This document shows positions 17,555-26,587 of a stretch of 64,000 bases of DNA, one piece after another. The position numbers and the translations under genes are program-made. Positions within the stretch are counted from its first letter, which is position 1. Each line of letters opens with the position of its first letter. The stretch lies in assembly GCA_918797485.1 (NCBI GenBank), contig CAKKNE010000001.1, positions 2,418,001-2,482,000 on the forward strand, given 5' to 3'. A model generated the notes under the pieces. It had not been told where the DNA came from and ran no database searches. It saw only the letters and a list, made by a program, of their open reading frames with translations. This DNA comes from Pelagomonas calceolata. Lineage: Eukaryota > Sar > Pelagophyceae > Pelagomonadales > Pelagomonadaceae.

Positions 17555-18361
17555 ATGTACCCAAACCCTAGCCCACCGCCTGGCACCCGTCGCCCTCCGC
17601 CGCGGCCCACCGCGCCCGCTCCGCAGATGATGGCGCCGCCGACGCTGCTGACGCCGCTGCCGCCCGGCGCCCCTCCGCCGCCGATGCCGCGCCCGTCGGC
17701 CGCCGCGCTGGCCGCCTACCGGCCCGACGTCCCGGTGCTGGCGCCGCTGCCGCAGTACGCGGCCCTACCAGAAATCGTGCGGGCGCCGCCGGCGCCCTGC
17801 AAGTTCTGGTCCGCGCCGGGAGGCTGCCGCAACGGCTCGGCCTGCCGCTTCGCGCATCCCGTGGCGGGGCGGGCCTCGTCCTACGCTCCGCCGCCACAGT
17901 ACGTTGCGCCGCCGCGACCGACGTACGCGCCGCCGCCTCCGCGGCCCGCGCCGCCGCCGCCGCCCCAAAAGTTCTCGAACGACGGCTCGTTTTTGGAGGC
18001 GATGAAGCGCAAGCTCGCGGCGGCGGCGCCGGCGGCCGCGGAGGAGGCCCCGCCGCCGGCGAAGCGCCCGGCGTCCGCGGCGGCGAAGGCCCGGCGCATG
18101 AAGAAGAAAGCCGAGGCGCCGCCCGCCGCGGCGCCGCGCGGGTCCGGGAGACTAACGCCTGCCGCGCTGACGTTGACCACTCTTGACGATGATGATGATA
18201 TTGTGCCTATTGGTTATGATGATGACGGCGCGCGGCGCGGCGAGGAGGCTCTCTGGAGCGCCAAGGCCGAAGCTGCGGCGCTGAAGGAGGCGACGCGGCG
18301 CGCGCGGTGCGCGCTTCGACGAGCCGAGGCGCCCCCGGCGCGAGACGCAAGCCCGTCCTAA
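17555..18361 (+). CDS. Proline-rich CCCH zinc finger protein
   Basis: 268 residues. One CCCH finger is present (CKFWSAPGGCRNGSACRFAH; spacing C-x8-C-x5-C-x3-H), a class that usually binds single-stranded RNA. It is embedded in long Pro/Ala-rich segments on both sides. A basic stretch (KARRMKKKAE) may act as a nuclear signal, and an acidic patch (DDDDDIVPIGYDDDG) precedes the Arg-rich end. RNA binding is an inference from the finger. It ends 37 bases before the next convergent gene. Confidence 0.85.
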   Translation: MYPNPSPPPGTRRPPPRPTAPAPQMMAPPTLLTPLPPGAPPPPMPRPSAAALAAYRPDVPVLAPLPQYAALPEIVRAPPAPCKFWSAPGGCRNGSACRFAHPVAGRASSYAPPPQYVAPPRPTYAPPPPRPAPPPPPQKFSNDGSFLEAMKRKLAAAAPAAAEEAPPPAKRPASAAAKARRMKKKAEAPPAAAPRGSGRLTPAALTLTTLDDDDDIVPIGYDDDGARRGEEALWSAKAEAAALKEATRRARCALRRAEAPPARDASPS

Positions 18362-18398
18362 TTTTGTCCTGTTGTTGATAGATAAGATGTTATACGCA

Positions 18399-18930
18399 CT
18401 ACTTCTTGCGGGGCACGCAAACTCCGCCCTCGAGGCGCTCGGTCCGGAAGTTCTCGCACGTGCGGCGGTAGCCGCCGTCGCCCCCGGCGTTCATCTCCAT
18501 GATGCCGTCGCCCGTCTTCCGGCGGGCGTTCGTGGGCATCTTCTCCGCCACCTTCACCACGACGGCCTCGACGGCGTCGGCGACCGCTTCGGCCGGGGGC
18601 GGCGGGGCCTCCTCGTCGTCGGCGAACGCCACGAGCGGAGCAAGCAGCGTCGCCGGCGCCAGTTTGGCCACGACGAACCGGCGCGACCTGCGTTTGGGAC
18701 GTCGCGTCGACGACAGCGTAAGGTAGTGTTTTTGCACAATTGATCGAGCGGCGCGCGACGTCGTCGAATAGTACTTGTGCCCACCATGCCGATCGCCGCG
18801 ACGCTGCGCCGATCATCGGCATCGGATGTACACGGATGAATCGAGACTCGTTTCAGGACTCTGGACAGCACTGCGTCGGCTGCAGAGCGGCAGCAGTAGA
18901 GAGGAGCAGCGCACAGATCAGTTTAGACAT
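18399..18930 (-). CDS. Putative thylakoid-lumen protein, two exons
   Basis: Proposed join of exon 1 (18930-18860, signal peptide MSKLICALLLSTAAALQP) and exon 2 (18687-18399), removing a 172-base GT...AG intron. The joined frame is exactly 120 codons. Exon 2 opens with RRFVVAKLAPATLLAPLVAF ending AFA|DD, which looks like a twin-arginine lumen-targeting signal following an ER signal, so the product would cross ER, plastid envelope and thylakoid membranes. The mature part is about 75 residues, with an acidic/Pro start and a CENFRTERLEGGVCVP end containing two Cys. I do not recognise the family. Exon 2 alone lacks an ATG, which supports a spliced model, but the donor context is weak. Confidence 0.5.
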
Positions 18931-19309
18931 TTGATGCAATTTTTTGTTGCGCGTGGGGAAAAGAATGCACGGTAGCACTCCTGATGAATTTTGATGTGAA
19001 GTCGTGTCGCCACTCTCACGCAGCGGCCAATGACACAGAGCTCTGCGAGCGGCCAAACGGAGCGTGTCGCCCCGGCCGCCCCCAAGAACAGCCCTCTCAT
19101 GGGCCCACTGCATCCCTTCCACGACTCCCAAGACAAATCCCGGCTCGACGGGTGCGCAACGAACGACCGTCGCGGACGCGGGTCGGCGACCGCGGCGCGC
19201 AGTGTCTCCCCGGGAGGGCTCAGCCCCCTAGTCCTAGCACCGTAAGGGAAAACCAAACGTATGGAGGAGAAATACTAGATACAAATAAACCTATGAATTC
19301 CCCCAAACC
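18931..19309. other. Spacer holding a 3'-flank repeat
   Basis: 379 bases with no coding signal apart from the repeat copy at 19176-19247. Confidence 0.5.
19176..19247 (-). repeat. 3'-flank repeat, long copy downstream of UPF2
   Basis: Minus strand: TTACGGTGCTAGGACTAG, then GGGGGCTGAGCCC, then GGGGAGACAC and a GCGCG/CGCCG-rich end. It starts 63 bases past the UPF2 stop in the sense of that gene. It shares the 18-mer start with the copy at 25370-25420 and the GGGGC-GAGCCC block with 36470-36560. Confidence 0.65.
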
Positions 19310-22300
19310 TCACCAGCGCCTCCCGAGGTTCCGCTGCTGCGGCGGCCCCCTACTATAATCCGGATCCTCATCTTGCCGAGCAGCAAGTTTGTAGGTCGCC
19401 TCCTTGAGCGACCTATCTTCCGCATCCCGTGCTTCTTTGTTGCGCCGCACTTGGGCCGCGAAGTTCGTGGTCTCGGGCACGTGGAGCTCGCGCGCCTCCG
19501 GTCGACCTCTAGCGCCTCTCTTCAACATCTTGAAATTCGCCATCCCGCCGAACGGCGACTTCGCGAGCGACTGGCCGTCGAAGCGCCGCAGCATCGACGG
19601 CGTCGCCATCGAGTCCGCCCCTGCGATCACTCGCCTTCTTTGCGCCGCCGCGTCGTCGAGCATCGTCTTCTCGAAGGCTCTTTCAAACGCCAAGTCATCA
19701 AACGACTTCTCCGGCGGCTTTTCCTCGTCCTCGTCGTCCTCCTCCTCCGCGGCGTCGTCGTCGGCCACAGCCTTGGTCTCCTCCTCCTCCTCTTCACCAT
19801 CAGACTCCGACTCCGACTCCGAGGACCCGGACTCGGACTCGGACGCCGTCTGTTGTTCATCATCGTCCTCGTCATCCTCGTCATCCTCCTCGATATCCGA
19901 GCGGCGCTGGCCCTCCACTGTGACAGGCTCCTCGGCGACCGGTCGGTGCTGCAGCATGAGCCTAGCTCTATTGGCAGCCAACCGCGCTCGACACGCGTCG
20001 TCGGCCGCGGCCCAGCCCTTGCGCAACGCGTAGACGTGGTCCGGGACCTTCGGCGGCGGCGGCCTGTTTCGCCGCCGAGCCTGTCTCGCGCGCCGCGGCC
20101 AGGACGCTTGTAAGGCCCGACGATGCCTCCTGACATCTTCCAAAGCGTCTAACAACGCATATCGAGGACCCAAGGGCGCCGACGGCTTCGCAAAAAAACT
20201 TCGTTGGATGTCATCCAAAGCGCTTTCCAGAGGACCGTGCGTCGTGATCGAAGCTAACAGGCAGGGCGCCGCCGTTTTTAGGAGAGCGCAACACAATGTA
20301 ATGCGCAAAAAGCACGACGGAGGATCTCCCGGGCACGGGACTCGCGGGTCGACCTCGATGCCTTCATCTAACCGATATAAGGCTGATGCTATCCTCGCGG
20401 CTTCATCGATGTCCTCACCGTCGCTTTCCTCCTCAGATTCATCCTCGTCGGATCTTTCCATCATAAGAGCGTCGGCGCGCCGTTTCTCGATTTTCTTCCG
20501 CGCGTCCTCGGACGCCTTCGCGGCTCTATAAGCCATGTGCGCCTCGAAGCCCGGTGTTACACTATGACCGCGTCCGAGTAATCGTTCCACAATACCAAAG
20601 ACATGGGCCGAACTCAAGAGGGAAAAGTTGTAGCACTCTCCCAACAGTGCAGCGTACGCTACTAATCTTTGAGCCGTCCGCAACGCTCGTAGAGGCGGTG
20701 GTGTGGAGACACCTTCGTCGAATTCATCTAATATTTGATCTACCACTCGCGCGGTAACCTCCGGCCGGAACTGATGGAGACCCGCGAGACAATCAGCAGC
20801 TAAAGGTACGGCATCGGCCTTCGACCGAGCTAGCTTGAGCACGAACTTCGCTATGAGTGACGCTTCGTTCGTGTCCCAGGGCAGCGATCGTAATGCCCGT
20901 ATCACGCTCTCGACGTTTTTCTCGGTGCCGTCGCACAACCGAATCATCACGAGCCACTCGATAAATTGGTACAATTCGGTCCGCGGTTTCAAGACGACGG
21001 CTTGTTTCTCGGGCGGGTTCGCGCGATCGCAGGCGTACGAAACTAGCGCAGCATCCCTCTGGTTCAAGGGCTTCGCCGACTTCATCTTCGACATGCTTTG
21101 TAAAATGCGCGCGGTCCGCTCCTTCGTCGGTGCGCTCCTCAGTAAAAACCCGCCGCACGTCTCGATCAGCGAGCAGCAGTAGTCGACGGCGTGGCCCGAG
21201 AAGTCCTCCAAACACCGTTTACAATGCACGAACACGAGATGCGGCGGCGCGACCCGAAACTTCGACAATTCACCTAGGAAGCGCGCGTTCCGCAGCTTCC
21301 CCTCCAGGTTATGTAATTTTTTGCCCTTGAAGAGCCACCTAAATTCTCGTGCTAACTCTTGACATAGTAACTCGCCCACATCTGAATACGCTTGCGAGAC
21401 GACGGCCGCGATCCGCGAGTACTGGGGGAGCAAATCTAAAGCTGTTCGAGGGCAGGCATAGAGAGCCTTGACCAATCTTTTCCTCGCTTTGCCCGTAGCT
21501 AAACCTTCACAAAATTTCAAGGCCAATGCATCTGCTCTGTCGCGACTGTGACAAGCAGGTAACTCCTCAGTTAACAACAGCCCGACGGCGTCCCTCGGTT
21601 CGTTATCCTCGACAGTAGGCTCGACCACGTCGTCGTTATCCTCCGCAACGACCGTCGACGCGTTCTCCAAACCCTCGGCCTCGGCGCCCGCCAGCGTCTT
21701 CGCGCCCCGCCACAGCGCCCGGATCGATTCTCTTTTAGCTTGCAACTCCGCGACCTTGGCCGGATCCAGCCCCAGCGCCGGCGCCGGCACGACGTCCAGA
21801 ATGTTCGGGTAGTCCTCGTAGAACGTTCTGGCCGCGTCGTCGTCGTAAGCACCTGCAGACTCGGACCTAGAGCCGCGCTCCGCCGTCCACAACGAGAGCT
21901 CGCCCTTGTCGTCCTCCTCCTCGCTGTCGTCGCCGTCCAAGAGCACGGGAGGGTCGATATCTAGCGCATCGCACAAGGCCGAGACTTCCTTCACGAGCTT
22001 TTCTCTGGCTTTCCTGGCGTCCTCTAGGGCCTTTTCTTTTTCTTCGGTTAAGGAGCCGTGGTTCAGGGCGTCCCGCGCGGCCTTCCGTTCTAAGGATCTC
22101 AGAGCTTCGTGGTCCGATAGTAGTTTGCTCGAGACGCGTTTAGTAGCCTCGAGAGCGAGTTGCGCTAACGACGCGGGGTCCTCCACAACGGTAGCACGAG
22201 TGTACGTCTCCCCGACCTCCGCGATGAGTAATCGCGCCTTGCGAGAAGTCACACCACACAACTCTTCCCCTCCCGTCTTCAGAAAAGCGCCTAGCAAAGG

Positions 22301-23227
22301 AGCGTCGACGGGGAATCGAACCTTACCTTTGGGACCGACGCCGCAGCACCTTCTTAAAAGTGGATCTACTACTTCAGATGAGATGATGCCGTGCAAAACA
22401 AGTTCTAGCAACAATTTCAGCGCCGCCCTTTGCCTCTTGTCATCCGCATCGTCGCTGCGTTCTTCCACGACAATAAGCAACTTCTTCTGCACCTCGCCAG
22501 AGAAGGTCTCGAATCTCGAATGCAACGCGCCGCACACGCGAGCCAGTGCGCTACAGTCGCGATCTTTCGTTTTCCTCGTTTCGGACACCGCGTCGACCAG
22601 CTCGGACACGTACCTCGTTAAATTGAGCGCCTTGATGTCATTCAGGAGCTTCGCCTCATCGTCGGCCGTGATCCCGAGCTGCACTTTCCGCACTAAAGTC
22701 GTGCACTTCTTGAGGTCGCTTTTTAAGCTTCTAAGCTTCTCTCGGTGGGTTTTCCTACTTTGAGCTAGAGCTTCGGGCGCGTTCGCAAGTCGCGCGTCCG
22801 CTCGTAACGACGCCTGCGTCCGCAGGTCAGCAACAGCCCTCTCGGCCTCCTGGCGCCGTTGTAAGGCGCGCCGTTCCTCGTCGGCCTTCTTCTGCTTCTC
22901 CGCCGCGATGGCGTCCAATCGGCACTGGGCCGACGACGCGGCTTTGGAAGCTTCGGCGTCGAGAGCTGCTTTCGCGACCTTGTCCGCCGCACGAGCGTCT
23001 TCCACGGCGCGCTGCTTGGGCGTGGGCTTCCGTGGCTTCGGCGGTTGTTTGGCGTCGCGCTTTTTGGGCGGCGGCTTCGGCTTGTCGCTGCCCTTGCCCT
23101 TGCCCTTGGCACCGCCGCGGCCGCGGCCGCCCGCCTTGCCGTCGTCACCGCGGCCGCGGCCGCGGCCGCGGCCGCCGCGGCCGCCGCGGCTGCGCCGGCC
23201 CTCGGACGGGGCGGAGGGTCCGCCCAT
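19310..23227 (-). CDS. UPF2: UPF2 (regulator of nonsense transcripts 2)
   Basis: 1305 residues, close to the usual UPF2 length. UPF2 bridges UPF1 and UPF3/exon-junction complexes in nonsense-mediated decay. The N-terminus is a Gly/Arg and Lys-rich tail (RGG repeats, residues 10-60). MIF4G-1 spans about residues 150-390 (KKCTTLVRKVQLG, ALNLTRYVSELVDAV). MIF4G-2 begins near 550 (RDRADALALKFC, EFRWLFKGKK, LVFVHCKRCLEDF). MIF4G-3 begins near 745 (RTELYQFIEWLVMIRLC, DPPSCFLRITLCCALLKTA). A long acidic tract at about 1110-1165 precedes the conserved C-terminal UPF1-binding region (NFKMLKRGARGRPEARELHV). A single open frame with no intron. It diverges from the macrodomain gene. Confidence 0.95.
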   Translation of the reverse strand: MGGPSAPSEGRRSRGGRGGRGRGRGRGDDGKAGGRGRGGAKGKGKGSDKPKPPPKKRDAKQPPKPRKPTPKQRAVEDARAADKVAKAALDAEASKAASSAQCRLDAIAAEKQKKADEERRALQRRQEAERAVADLRTQASLRADARLANAPEALAQSRKTHREKLRSLKSDLKKCTTLVRKVQLGITADDEAKLLNDIKALNLTRYVSELVDAVSETRKTKDRDCSALARVCGALHSRFETFSGEVQKKLLIVVEERSDDADDKRQRAALKLLLELVLHGIISSEVVDPLLRRCCGVGPKGKVRFPVDAPLLGAFLKTGGEELCGVTSRKARLLIAEVGETYTRATVVEDPASLAQLALEATKRVSSKLLSDHEALRSLERKAARDALNHGSLTEEKEKALEDARKAREKLVKEVSALCDALDIDPPVLLDGDDSEEEDDKGELSLWTAERGSRSESAGAYDDDAARTFYEDYPNILDVVPAPALGLDPAKVAELQAKRESIRALWRGAKTLAGAEAEGLENASTVVAEDNDDVVEPTVEDNEPRDAVGLLLTEELPACHSRDRADALALKFCEGLATGKARKRLVKALYACPRTALDLLPQYSRIAAVVSQAYSDVGELLCQELAREFRWLFKGKKLHNLEGKLRNARFLGELSKFRVAPPHLVFVHCKRCLEDFSGHAVDYCCSLIETCGGFLLRSAPTKERTARILQSMSKMKSAKPLNQRDAALVSYACDRANPPEKQAVVLKPRTELYQFIEWLVMIRLCDGTEKNVESVIRALRSLPWDTNEASLIAKFVLKLARSKADAVPLAADCLAGLHQFRPEVTARVVDQILDEFDEGVSTPPPLRALRTAQRLVAYAALLGECYNFSLLSSAHVFGIVERLLGRGHSVTPGFEAHMAYRAAKASEDARKKIEKRRADALMMERSDEDESEEESDGEDIDEAARIASALYRLDEGIEVDPRVPCPGDPPSCFLRITLCCALLKTAAPCLLASITTHGPLESALDDIQRSFFAKPSAPLGPRYALLDALEDVRRHRRALQASWPRRARQARRRNRPPPPKVPDHVYALRKGWAAADDACRARLAANRARLMLQHRPVAEEPVTVEGQRRSDIEEDDEDDEDDDEQQTASESESGSSESESESDGEEEEEETKAVADDDAAEEEDDEDEEKPPEKSFDDLAFERAFEKTMLDDAAAQRRRVIAGADSMATPSMLRRFDGQSLAKSPFGGMANFKMLKRGARGRPEARELHVPETTNFAAQVRRNKEARDAEDRSLKEATYKLAARQDEDPDYSRGPPQQRNLGRRW

Positions 23228-23409
23228 CGGATCGCTACGCTATCCGGAGAGGCCCTCTAAGCGAGGCCGCTCTCTGGTTTTTTTGGTACTGCTGCTCGGC
23301 GAGGAGACGAAGCGCGGCGGCAACTGCAGCGATGAGCCGTTGTAGACGCCTTGCTATGCACGTCTAGCTGAGCTGACGGCCACCGCGCGAGCCTGGGCTC
23401 GGGTGATTA

Positions 23410-23432
23410 CTAGTGTCTTACAGCCGCTAGCT
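23410..23432 (+). promoter_or_regulatory. CTAG inverted-repeat 5' element, copy 7
   Basis: Perfect consensus copy in the UPF2/macrodomain divergent spacer. It reads toward the macrodomain gene, 76 bases before its first ATG. Confidence 0.9.
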
Positions 23433-23508
23433 ATCGTGCGGCGCTTTGACCTCTCGATCGTGCCTCAAAACCAGCCTATCGATCGCCGTCGCTGGTGTGA
23501 ATTAGCCT

Positions 23509-24174
23509 TTGCCAGTGCTGCCATTGATGCGCTTGTTACTGATCGCATTCATCCCGATGGCGGCCGCAGCCATGCTGCGCTTCCGAGTGCCAGGCGCGAA
23601 GCGACTGCTGGCAATATCGCAGGGCGACCTCACGCGCTGGGTGCCGCCGGCGCAGCCGTCGGCCATCGTGAATGCGGCGAACGAGCGGTGCCTCGGCGGC
23701 GGTGGTGTGGATGGCGCAATCCACAAGGCGGCGGGGCCCGAACTGCGGAAGTTGTGCGAGGCGCTGCCCGAGGTCGCGCCCGGCGTGCGGTGCCCCACGG
23801 GCGACGCTGTTTCGACAAAAGCGTGCGGTGCGCTGCAGTCGACGCACGTCATCTATACGGTCGGACCGAACGTGTCCGGACGGCGCTACGAGAGCGACGT
23901 GTCCGGCGACGCTACGACTGACCCGGCGAAACTTCCCGCCGCCTATCGTCGAACCTTCGAAGTTGCGTCCGAACTAGGTTTAGCTGCGGTCGCGCTGCCG
24001 GCCGTGTCGTGCGGCGTCTTCGGCTACCCCCTCGCCGACGCGGCGCGCATCGGGACGCGGGCGGCCGTCGCGTCGAATATCGACTACGTCGAGTTCGTGC
24101 TCTTCTCCGACGACCTCTACGACATCTTCGCGACCGCCGCCGAGGACGCGTGCGGGCCACCAGAAGTAACCTAG
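23509..24174 (+). CDS. Macrodomain protein (ADP-ribose binding/hydrolase type)
   Basis: 221 residues from the first ATG; Met codons at 23527, 23557 and 23572 are alternatives. The first 20 residues (MRLLLIAFIPMAAAAM) are hydrophobic and may be a signal or targeting peptide. The macrodomain is clear: SAIVNAANERCLGGGGVDGA, then IHKAAGPEL, GDAVSTKACGAL, HVIYTVGPN and ALPAVSCGVFGYPL. NAAN and GGGGVDGAI are the ribose and phosphate loops of MacroD-type hydrolases, so removal of mono-ADP-ribose or deacylation of O-acetyl-ADP-ribose is likely from family knowledge. It ends 39 bases before the convergent methyltransferase stop. Confidence 0.9.
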   Translation: MPVLPLMRLLLIAFIPMAAAAMLRFRVPGAKRLLAISQGDLTRWVPPAQPSAIVNAANERCLGGGGVDGAIHKAAGPELRKLCEALPEVAPGVRCPTGDAVSTKACGALQSTHVIYTVGPNVSGRRYESDVSGDATTDPAKLPAAYRRTFEVASELGLAAVALPAVSCGVFGYPLADAARIGTRAAVASNIDYVEFVLFSDDLYDIFATAAEDACGPPEVT

Positions 24175-24213
24175 GAATAATTACTGACACACGTCGACGC
24201 CGTCGGCGCTCTC

Positions 24214-25110
24214 TCATGACATAGCGAAGCGCCGCACGTCCGCCCGGCAGTTCGGGCACGCCGCCGGAACAATCAAAGGGAACTGCAGCGCCGCGACCTC
24301 GCCGCCGCAGCTCCCGCAGAAGAAGCCCCGCCGGAGCGTCAGCGCGGTCGAGGGCGCGTCGTCGAAGTCCCCGGCGTCGTCGTCCGCGGCGAGGCCCTCC
24401 AGCTGCGCGCAGAGCGCCGCGACGTCGTTGCCGCGGGGCGCGCAGCGGAAGAGGTGCTTCTGCTGCGAGGCCACGATTTGTAGAATATCGAAGGCGCACC
24501 CATTCTCACCCGACCGTTGCACTTCCCAGGCGTCCCTTTCATCAGATATCGCTCCGGCGACGTCCGGCTTCGCCCGCTTCGCAAGACCAGTCGTCAATAA
24601 AGTCACGACGTCCACGCCACACACGGGCATGCACAGGTAGACGCCACCGTCATCGAGGACGCGCTGCACACTGCGCAAAAAAGCGTCCCTTCTCGCAAAC
24701 GACGCGTCGGGCGCCGAGACAAAACAATCCAAGCAGCCCTTGTCGAGCACGACGTCGAAGGAATTGTCTTCCAATGAAAATAGGGACGAGGCGTCTTCGA
24801 CGAGGTAGATGACGCCCTCCTTTCTGGCGTTGTTGGCGCTGATCACCGTCTCCGAGAAGTCGACTCCCGTCACGTCCGCATGCTGCGCCAGAGCTGATAA
24901 GTGAGACGCCGTGCCGCAGCCCACGTCGAGCACGCGGCCTCTTCGTTTAAACCGCCGTAATTCCCGTCTGCAAGCAGCATACATGGCGCCCGCGGCCGAG
25001 TACCAGTCGTAGACCTCCTCGTCGTCGTAAAACGCGTCCCAGTATTTTGGAGTTTGGAAGGCGTCGTCGGCGTCGTCCGCATCGTCCGCGTCTTGGACGT
25101 GCTCGCTCAT
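24214..25110 (-). CDS. METTL13/EEF1AKMT-like lysine methyltransferase with zinc ribbon
   Basis: 298 residues from the Met at 25110 (MSEHVQDADDADDADDAF); an upstream in-frame Met at 25230 gives a Cys-rich extension that is unlikely to be translated. YWDAFYDDEEVYDWYSAAG, then VLDVGCGTASHLSAL (SAM motif I, about residue 62) and FDVVLDKGCLDCF (about 120) match the METTL12/13 and EEF1AKMT4 group, which methylate lysines on translation elongation factor 1A. The C-terminus adds a four-Cys ribbon (CGSCG ... CPNC). The eEF1A substrate is inferred from the family. A short DNA tandem encodes the DDADDADDA run. Confidence 0.85.
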   Translation of the reverse strand: MSEHVQDADDADDADDAFQTPKYWDAFYDDEEVYDWYSAAGAMYAACRRELRRFKRRGRVLDVGCGTASHLSALAQHADVTGVDFSETVISANNARKEGVIYLVEDASSLFSLEDNSFDVVLDKGCLDCFVSAPDASFARRDAFLRSVQRVLDDGGVYLCMPVCGVDVVTLLTTGLAKRAKPDVAGAISDERDAWEVQRSGENGCAFDILQIVASQQKHLFRCAPRGNDVAALCAQLEGLAADDDAGDFDDAPSTALTLRRGFFCGSCGGEVAALQFPLIVPAACPNCRADVRRFAMS

Positions 25111-25323
25111 GGTCTGCGACGCAGTAATGCGCGCGTGCGTGCTCGTAGGCGAGCGCTGCAATGTGCTGCACAGAGAGCACCGAGCGATTGCACTGCACCA
25201 GGGCTGAGCGATGGTGTGGGTGCACTGCACTGGTCAAGCTTCGTCCTGAGGCACGTTTCAGCTTGTTGGATACCCCTTTGCACCTTGAACAGCCTTGCAC
25301 AACCTTGCACTCGCACAGTGATT

Positions 25324-25347
25324 AGCTAGCGGGCTGTAAGACACTAG
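25324..25347 (-). promoter_or_regulatory. CTAG inverted-repeat 5' element, copy 8
   Basis: Minus-strand copy (CTAGTGTCTTACAG, CCCGCTAGCT), 213 bases upstream of the METTL13-like Met. It occupies the middle of the 25111-25437 spacer together with the 3'-flank repeat that belongs to the preceding gene. Confidence 0.88.
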
Positions 25348-25369
25348 CAAAAAAGCAAGTTATCGATCT

Positions 25370-25420
25370 GCCGCTGATGAATCGGCGACGCGCGGTGTCA
25401 CTAGTCCTAGCACCGTAACA
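25370..25420 (-). repeat. 3'-flank repeat copy
   Basis: Minus strand: TTACGGTGCTAGGACTAG, then GACACCGCGCGTCGCCG and ATTCATCAGCGGC. It starts 18 bases past the stop of the minus-strand gene at 25438. The second half is almost identical to 46614-46645. Confidence 0.7.
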
Positions 25421-25437
25421 TGATAGAATCACACAAG

Positions 25438-26121
25438 CTAAACAACAAATGCAGGCGCCCCGCCAACCGGCGCGTCTTCCCGCGCGAGCCAGCTCTCGTA
25501 CGCCGCGAAGCGCTCCTCGAACGCGGGCGCGTCCGCGTCCGCTTCTGCCAAAAATCGCACCGACGACGCTTCGAGGAGCACGCGCGCGCAGTGGTACGCG
25601 TAGGAACTATCGCACGCGTAGCCGCCGCCGCGCGCGCCGCGACCGTCGAGCGCCGCCGCCTGATTGTCTGTGAGGTGCACGCAGCAGTTCCCCAGTCCGC
25701 CGACCTCTCTCCTTAATTGCTCGCGCACCCTATATTTGCTAGACCACAGCGCGCCGCCCGTTTCGGACGCGTCCACGACGAACACGGTCAGCGGCGCGTC
25801 CTGCGTCCAGGTCAGCGCCGCCTTCCAGCGCGCGCCGGCGTGGGGCCCGCCGGGCGGTCCCGTCGGTAGGGGACTCTCGCCGTACCAGCAGTTGGTCTCG
25901 AGCCAGTCCTCGCCGGAATAGAGGGCGAGGCACGTGGCGACGGCGCCTTGCTTGCCGATGGCGACCTCGGCGTCGTGGAGGATTTTTCCACCGCACTGCT
26001 CTATCCACGCGCGGGCGGAGCCTGCTTGGGCGTGGGCCGTCGGCCAGACCGTGACAATCACAGCGTGCGGCGAGGTGCTACAGAACGTGCGCGCGTCGGT
26101 TGCGGACATTTCAGCCTTCAT
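25438..26121 (-). CDS. Conserved-looking protein of unknown function
   Basis: 227 residues from Met 26121 (another Met lies four codons on). It has the look of a compact enzyme: ALTWTQDAPLTVFVVDASET, YRVREQLRREVGGLGNCC, then VHLTDNQAAALDGRG and SVRFLAEADADAP. The order basic helix, short strand, H-x-T/S-D-x-x-x-A resembles nucleotidyltransferase-fold proteins of small DNA-based families, but this is only a visual impression. No signal peptide. The stop is followed closely by a 3'-flank repeat. Confidence 0.6.
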   Translation of the reverse strand: MKAEMSATDARTFCSTSPHAVIVTVWPTAHAQAGSARAWIEQCGGKILHDAEVAIGKQGAVATCLALYSGEDWLETNCWYGESPLPTGPPGGPHAGARWKAALTWTQDAPLTVFVVDASETGGALWSSKYRVREQLRREVGGLGNCCVHLTDNQAAALDGRGARGGGYACDSSYAYHCARVLLEASSVRFLAEADADAPAFEERFAAYESWLAREDAPVGGAPAFVV

Positions 26122-26587
26122 TGATGGTGGCCCTGGTCGAGAAATCTGCCGCGTTGGCAAGCGTGCAGTAGCTAGACGATAACTGTGCCGCGTCGGCAGG
26201 CGTGCGAGGGAGCTCAAGCCAGCGCCGCACCCCAGCAGTGAGAGCGGGAGAGCTATGTTGTTGCTGTACGGCATAGAGCGCAGGAAAGAGCAGGCGAAGC
26301 TGCAGCTGGGTGGTCGAATAGATCAAAACACCCACGTTTATCTCAATGTGCAGCGTGTGCTTGCTTAACCAGCCTAAAAAGAGTGTGAAAAAGCAGTCCT
26401 AGTATGTTACGGCCGCTAGCAAGCTCGATCTGACTAATACGGTTCGCGGCCAGCTGTCCGGCCTTGCGCCACCCACGCTACTCATACCTTTGGCAAGACC
26501 ATTCCGAAAGCCGTGGCAAGCCACGCCAGCGACGCCTGGCAACCCTGTCAGCTACAGCCGCCAGCACACAGCCAAAACCAGCTCACC
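26122..26587. other. Divergent spacer with a short internal repeat
   Basis: 466 bases. Two imperfect 20-base copies (TGCCGCGTTGGCAAGCGTGC type) lie about 40 bases apart near 26148-26207, and a CTAG element lies at 26399. No gene is supported. Confidence 0.5.
26399..26420 (+). promoter_or_regulatory. CTAG inverted-repeat 5' element, copy 9
   Basis: TTACGG-core variant (CTAGTATGTTACGG, CCGCTAGC) reading toward the PRORP gene, 167 bases before its ATG. Confidence 0.8.

Noticed and set aside
19800-19915. Repetitive TCC/TCG tract as a microsatellite
   Set aside because: It encodes the acidic tract of UPF2 and needs no separate explanation.
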